Part shown: piece after piece, positions 60,413 through 64,000 of the stretch
How positions within the stretch are numbered: position 1 is the stretch's first letter
Layout of the letters: every line of letters starts with the position of its first letter
NCBI GenBank assembly: GCA_013397115.1
Contig: VWZW01006289.1
Span: forward strand, 2,409,696 to 2,473,695
From: Edolisoma coerulescens
Lineage: Eukaryota > Chordata > Aves > Passeriformes > Campephagidae
DNA length: 64,000 nucleotides
Direction: 5' to 3'
The notes under the pieces: generated by a model
Databases searched by the model: none
What the model saw: only the letters and a program-made list of their open reading frames with translations
Told to the model about the DNA's origin: nothing
Translations under genes and position numbers: made by a program

Positions 60413-61354
60413 CCCATTTCTGACAGAGTAACACACACTATGTGGTTTCTGTCTTTCTTCTGATTAAGCATTTATGTTAGTGGGTCATTTCCTTTTACTC
60501 ATCTATGTGCTTAGTGTGATCCAATTCCCATCAATATTTATCTTTAATAGAAATTGAATTTATCCCTTTTAAGAAGAAAGCAACAAGGAATTCCTCCCAG
60601 CTGGCCTGATTATCAGTATCCTCTGTTGCTTGCCGTCTGTTCCAGCGTTGTTCTCCTCCTACAGCATCCATGGCTGTTACTCTCCTAGGTCAGTAGCACA
60701 CTACTGTGATTGAAATTCCTCAGGCTCATTCATTAGACCCTTTAGGCTCTTATTTATTGTAGTATTTGAATATTTAGTGCTGCAGCCCCCACTGCAGAGC
60801 TGTTTCTGGTGTGACATGCATGACACTCCAGTGACACTCACAGAAAATTAAGGTTTTACAACCTTCTGTGGGTAAGGAAGCACAGAGTGATCTTGCTTTC
60901 AGTGCATAATCTGCAATGTAATGCTACTCAACAGTGCTGTAGGAGTGCTGCTTACCTGAACCAAAGCTCCTGGTCTGAGGATCCAAGATTCCTCAGCAGT
61001 GCATGTACTGGGGCTCTCAGACATCCCTTTCTCTCTCATCCCACTGTCTCTTCCTAACAATTCTGTTTTCCCAGCATTTTCTTTGCAAACTCTCAGTTAT
61101 TTTTTTTCCTGGATTGACAAATTCTGCTTCTTTGGTATAAATAGGTTTTTTAGATTTTACTCTACACAAGCATGGAAAATTTTCCTCGAAGATTCAACTG
61201 ATACTGAAACTAAGTTCATATGGTTGAGTTTATTATTACATTTATGTTCTATACTGGATTCATTTCCACTGGAAAAATTCTCCTTTCATTTATTAGCCAG
61301 TTTCAGTAGCTTAAAGCTTCCTCTAAAATTTAAAACCAAAACCATAGTCCTAGT

Positions 61355-61822
61355 GAATCACAGATTCACAGAAAGGTTGAAGATGGAAGGAACCTCTGGA
61401 GGTCACCTTATCCAACTCCCCTGCTCAAGCAGGGTCACTGAGAACCAGTTTCCCAGGACCACGTCCTTATGGCTTTTGAATATCTTCAAAGGTGGAGAGT
61501 CCACGATGTCCCTGGGCAACCTCAGCTGGTGCTTGGTCACCCTTACAGTGAAAATGTGTTTCCTGATGTTCAGAGAGAACCTTCCATTTCACTTTGTACT
61601 CACTCTGGTCCTGTCACCGGACACTTGTGAAAAGAACCTTGCTGTTCTTTCCACCCTTCCTTTAGGTATTTATACACTCTGATGAGATCCACCCTGAGTT
61701 TTCCCTTCTCCAAGCTGAACAGTTCCAGCTCTCTCGCTCTCTCAGCCTTTCCTCATAGGAGAGGTGCTCTAGTCTCTTCATCATCTTTGTGTCCTTTCAT
61801 TGGACTCTCTCCAGGTCCTTTA
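61355..61822 (-). mobile_element. CR1 LINE, 5'-truncated copy, minus orientation
   Basis: Starts with the reverse complement of the CR1 tail ('aatcacagattcacagaaag'). It continues with 'cccctgctcaagcagggtca', 'tttcctgatgttcagagaga', 'tgatgagatccaccctgag' and 'ctctccaggtcctttat'. About 470 bp, antisense within the AHRR intron. A 227-codon + frame overlapping it is a by-product of this repeat plus chance. Confidence 0.95.
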
Positions 61823-64000
61823 TAATGAATGCATTTAGAACAGACATAGGAAAAAAATAATAAAACCCCTGAAATACCAATAAATAAGAGAGATTTATAA
61901 GAACAAGATAAAATGCCTAAATCAACAAGAAGGAAATTATACCTCCTTGATTCCATCTCTTCGTTCACACCAATCTTTTCTTCATATGACTTATATATTG
62001 ATTTCCATTATGTAAATAATTAGAGGCTTTCAAGTTATCCTCAAATGTCTATTTTTGATGGAACCTGTACTGTGAGATACAAACCAAGGATTTAAGTTTC
62101 TCTGGTTAGTTAGGGTTCAAGCTGATACCTTGAGCCAGGAAGTCCCCAACGTATTTGAGTTTTTTAACAATTAGAAGTTTGTTTTTTGAAGACATATTCT
62201 GCTGAGCTAGAGCATTCCCAGTCCTCTCCTCTGACACTGAATATCTGCATGATTTCTGTCTCGGAAGAGAAATAAGGACTTCTCTTTTTTGAACGCATAC
62301 AAAATGTCTTTAGCATAGGTATTGCGGTAGTCCACAGTCATAGCTTATTAGATTGTAAACATTCAGGTTGTTAAGGTTTCTTAGGACAGCATATTCATTG
62401 GCGTGTACTGAGGAGAAACATTCAGGGTCGGTAACAGGTAAGGTTATTCCTGTGCCTGTATTGAACCGGCATATTCAAATTGCAACACCTTTTGGAGTGT
62501 TTTGGCCAAAAAGGGGCTGTTCACGAAAGAAACATTTTCCACTCTCTACTGCCCTCTAATTTTGCCATCTTTTTAGCAATACAGCCAATGAAAAAAGGAA
62601 AAACCGTTCTGCTGCATAAGTGGTATGTAAGTAAATTGTTGAAGGAAGACCTACTGTCTGCAAATCATTGTCTAATCAACTGCTAAAATACTACACCAGT
62701 GAAATTTTAGTAGAAGTGTCAAGACTTGAGCAGGATAGCTGCATTCATTCATCCCTGAGATCTGGCAGAACTCCTTCTGGAGAAGCAGCTGCACATTGAC
62801 TCTCCTCCACATTATCTGTTTTCAAACATTATTTTGGATTACTTTAACTAGATTTTTTAATATATTTAATTGCCAGGGAGACCATTTTATTGGGACATAT
62901 TGCTTATACTAATGGGTCACTATTTTCTCTTCCCCTTGTTTCCTGGGAACACTATTCATTCCATGTAACAAATAACTGAGGCTGTTTTGTACTATGTGTC
63001 CTCTTTCATAACCTGGAGATCTCTCTGTCCTTGGAAGGCCTTTGCTGACTCTTGGAGGAGAACTGTGTCTCCTCTTGGTGTCCTGTTGTAAGAGGGTGTA
63101 CCTCCTTGTCCTGGCTAGGTTTCTCTTCAGTTTCTTGCAAACAAGATGGGTTTTGTAGGAGGAGTGTTGATTTACAAGCAGGATTTACTTCAGAATAAAC
63201 CTGTATTCAGGAAGAACAAGACAACTTTTAAATTACTTGAATTCCCATAACCTTTGAAAATCAAGGGAACCTGTCAGTGCAGCACTATGTTCAGTGTTGT
63301 GTTCTGAGACTGGCTCTAAACTCAATACTTATTTTTTTGAGTAATGGCAAACGAAGGATCTTAGTTATAAATAAGTTTCAGATATTTTCTGGTGCTCCTT
63401 GGGTACTTGTGTCATGTGCTGTGGGTTGTTTATATTACCAGAGCTGTTACAAACTCAGAGCTCTTAGACTGACTCAGTCACCTGCTCAACAAGGGCTGGA
63501 CTAAAAAGTTTCATGCTGTCTTTGGGAAGCACACCATCATTAGGACTCATCTTGAAGAATTTCCTCTTGTGATTCTGGATCTGTATCTCATACAACTTTT
63601 CTGTGGCTGGATGCCATCCAAACGAACATCCCTGAAGGCTTCAATGTTTCTCCTGATATTATCAAGACTGATTAGAAAACCAGGGAGCTGGAAATGACAA
63701 GGGACATGAGGAGAATCTTTGTTAGATTTCTCCTGAGGGCATTTGGCACTGGGAGAGTTCCACTGTTTCTACTGACAGTAGAAGTACACTCAGGACCAGA
63801 CACATGGTCCGCCACACACACTGTGCCTGGTTTTATAGGTGTTCCCACAAACCACAGCTTCTACTTTGGTCCAATGCTAGGGGAAGTCCCCAAAATACTT
63901 TGAGACATTAAGTGTGGGTCTTCGTCTTTCTCCAGCTTGCTCAGTCATTCTTAGCCATTTTGATTCGGCAGGCTTTTGTGCTCAGTGCATTTGGTTAGCT

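Larger units (their letters stand above)
55005..64000 (+). other. AHRR: AHRR intron (partial), no further exon found
   Basis: After the GTAGGT donor no exon matching the AHRR linker or PAS-A region was recognised up to the window edge, so the intron is at least 9 kb. It contains a CR1 copy at 61.4 kb, low-complexity tracts at 57.3 and 60.4 kb, and two unidentified open frames at 56650-57135 and 57333-57572. A short linker exon could have been missed by eye. Confidence 0.7.

Noticed and set aside
60999..61682. 227-codon + strand open frame
   Set aside because: Its second half is an antisense CR1 copy (61355-61822) and its first half has no recognisable domain.

Overview
This is a vertebrate, almost certainly avian, nuclear window, probably from a neoavian bird. 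It is mostly AT-rich non-coding DNA. It carries several CR1 retroposons, one ending in the typical avian CR1 tail, and LTRs of the kind common in modern birds. It also has two GC- and CpG-rich islands and only isolated short exons. No bacterial-style gene organisation is present.

The one gene I can identify is AHRR, the aryl hydrocarbon receptor repressor, on the + strand. Two coding exons are visible: the start-codon exon (coding from 48000 to 48061) and the bHLH exon (54823-55004). They join in phase across a 6.76 kb intron and give the first 81 residues: an N-terminal basic nuclear-localisation stretch, the DNA-contacting basic region and the helix-loop-helix. The PAS and repression-domain exons were not found before 64000, so the gene runs off the right edge.

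The 48 kb upstream hold no exon I can recognise. Two CpG islands, about 6.45-6.96 kb and 28.70-29.50 kb, are the natural promoter candidates. The second is nearest to AHRR, contains a 171-base assembly gap, and most likely carries the untranslated first exon, though this is inference. In other amniotes PDCD6 lies just upstream of AHRR; I looked for its last exon and did not find it.

Repeats explain much of the rest. CR1 copies lie at 12.1, 27.9, 35.5, 40.1 and 61.4 kb, with two much older, more diverged copies at 41.5 and 42.4-43.3 kb. All but the 27.9 kb copy are on the minus strand. LTRs lie at 10.2, 19.1 and 22.0 kb. Two related LTRs of about 1 kb sit in opposite orientations at 37.5 and 45.0 kb, so they are separate solo insertions rather than the ends of one provirus. 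There is a strong 59/53-nt inverted repeat at 27.17-27.33 kb, a 44-bp near-perfect direct repeat at 15.5 and 17.4 kb, a 38-nt poly-T run at 36.54 kb, and a one-base N between two copies of a 37-bp unit inside an LTR.

I found no convincing evidence for a previously undescribed system. The items most worth checking are the hairpin element, the two upstream CpG islands, and a few unidentified open frames.
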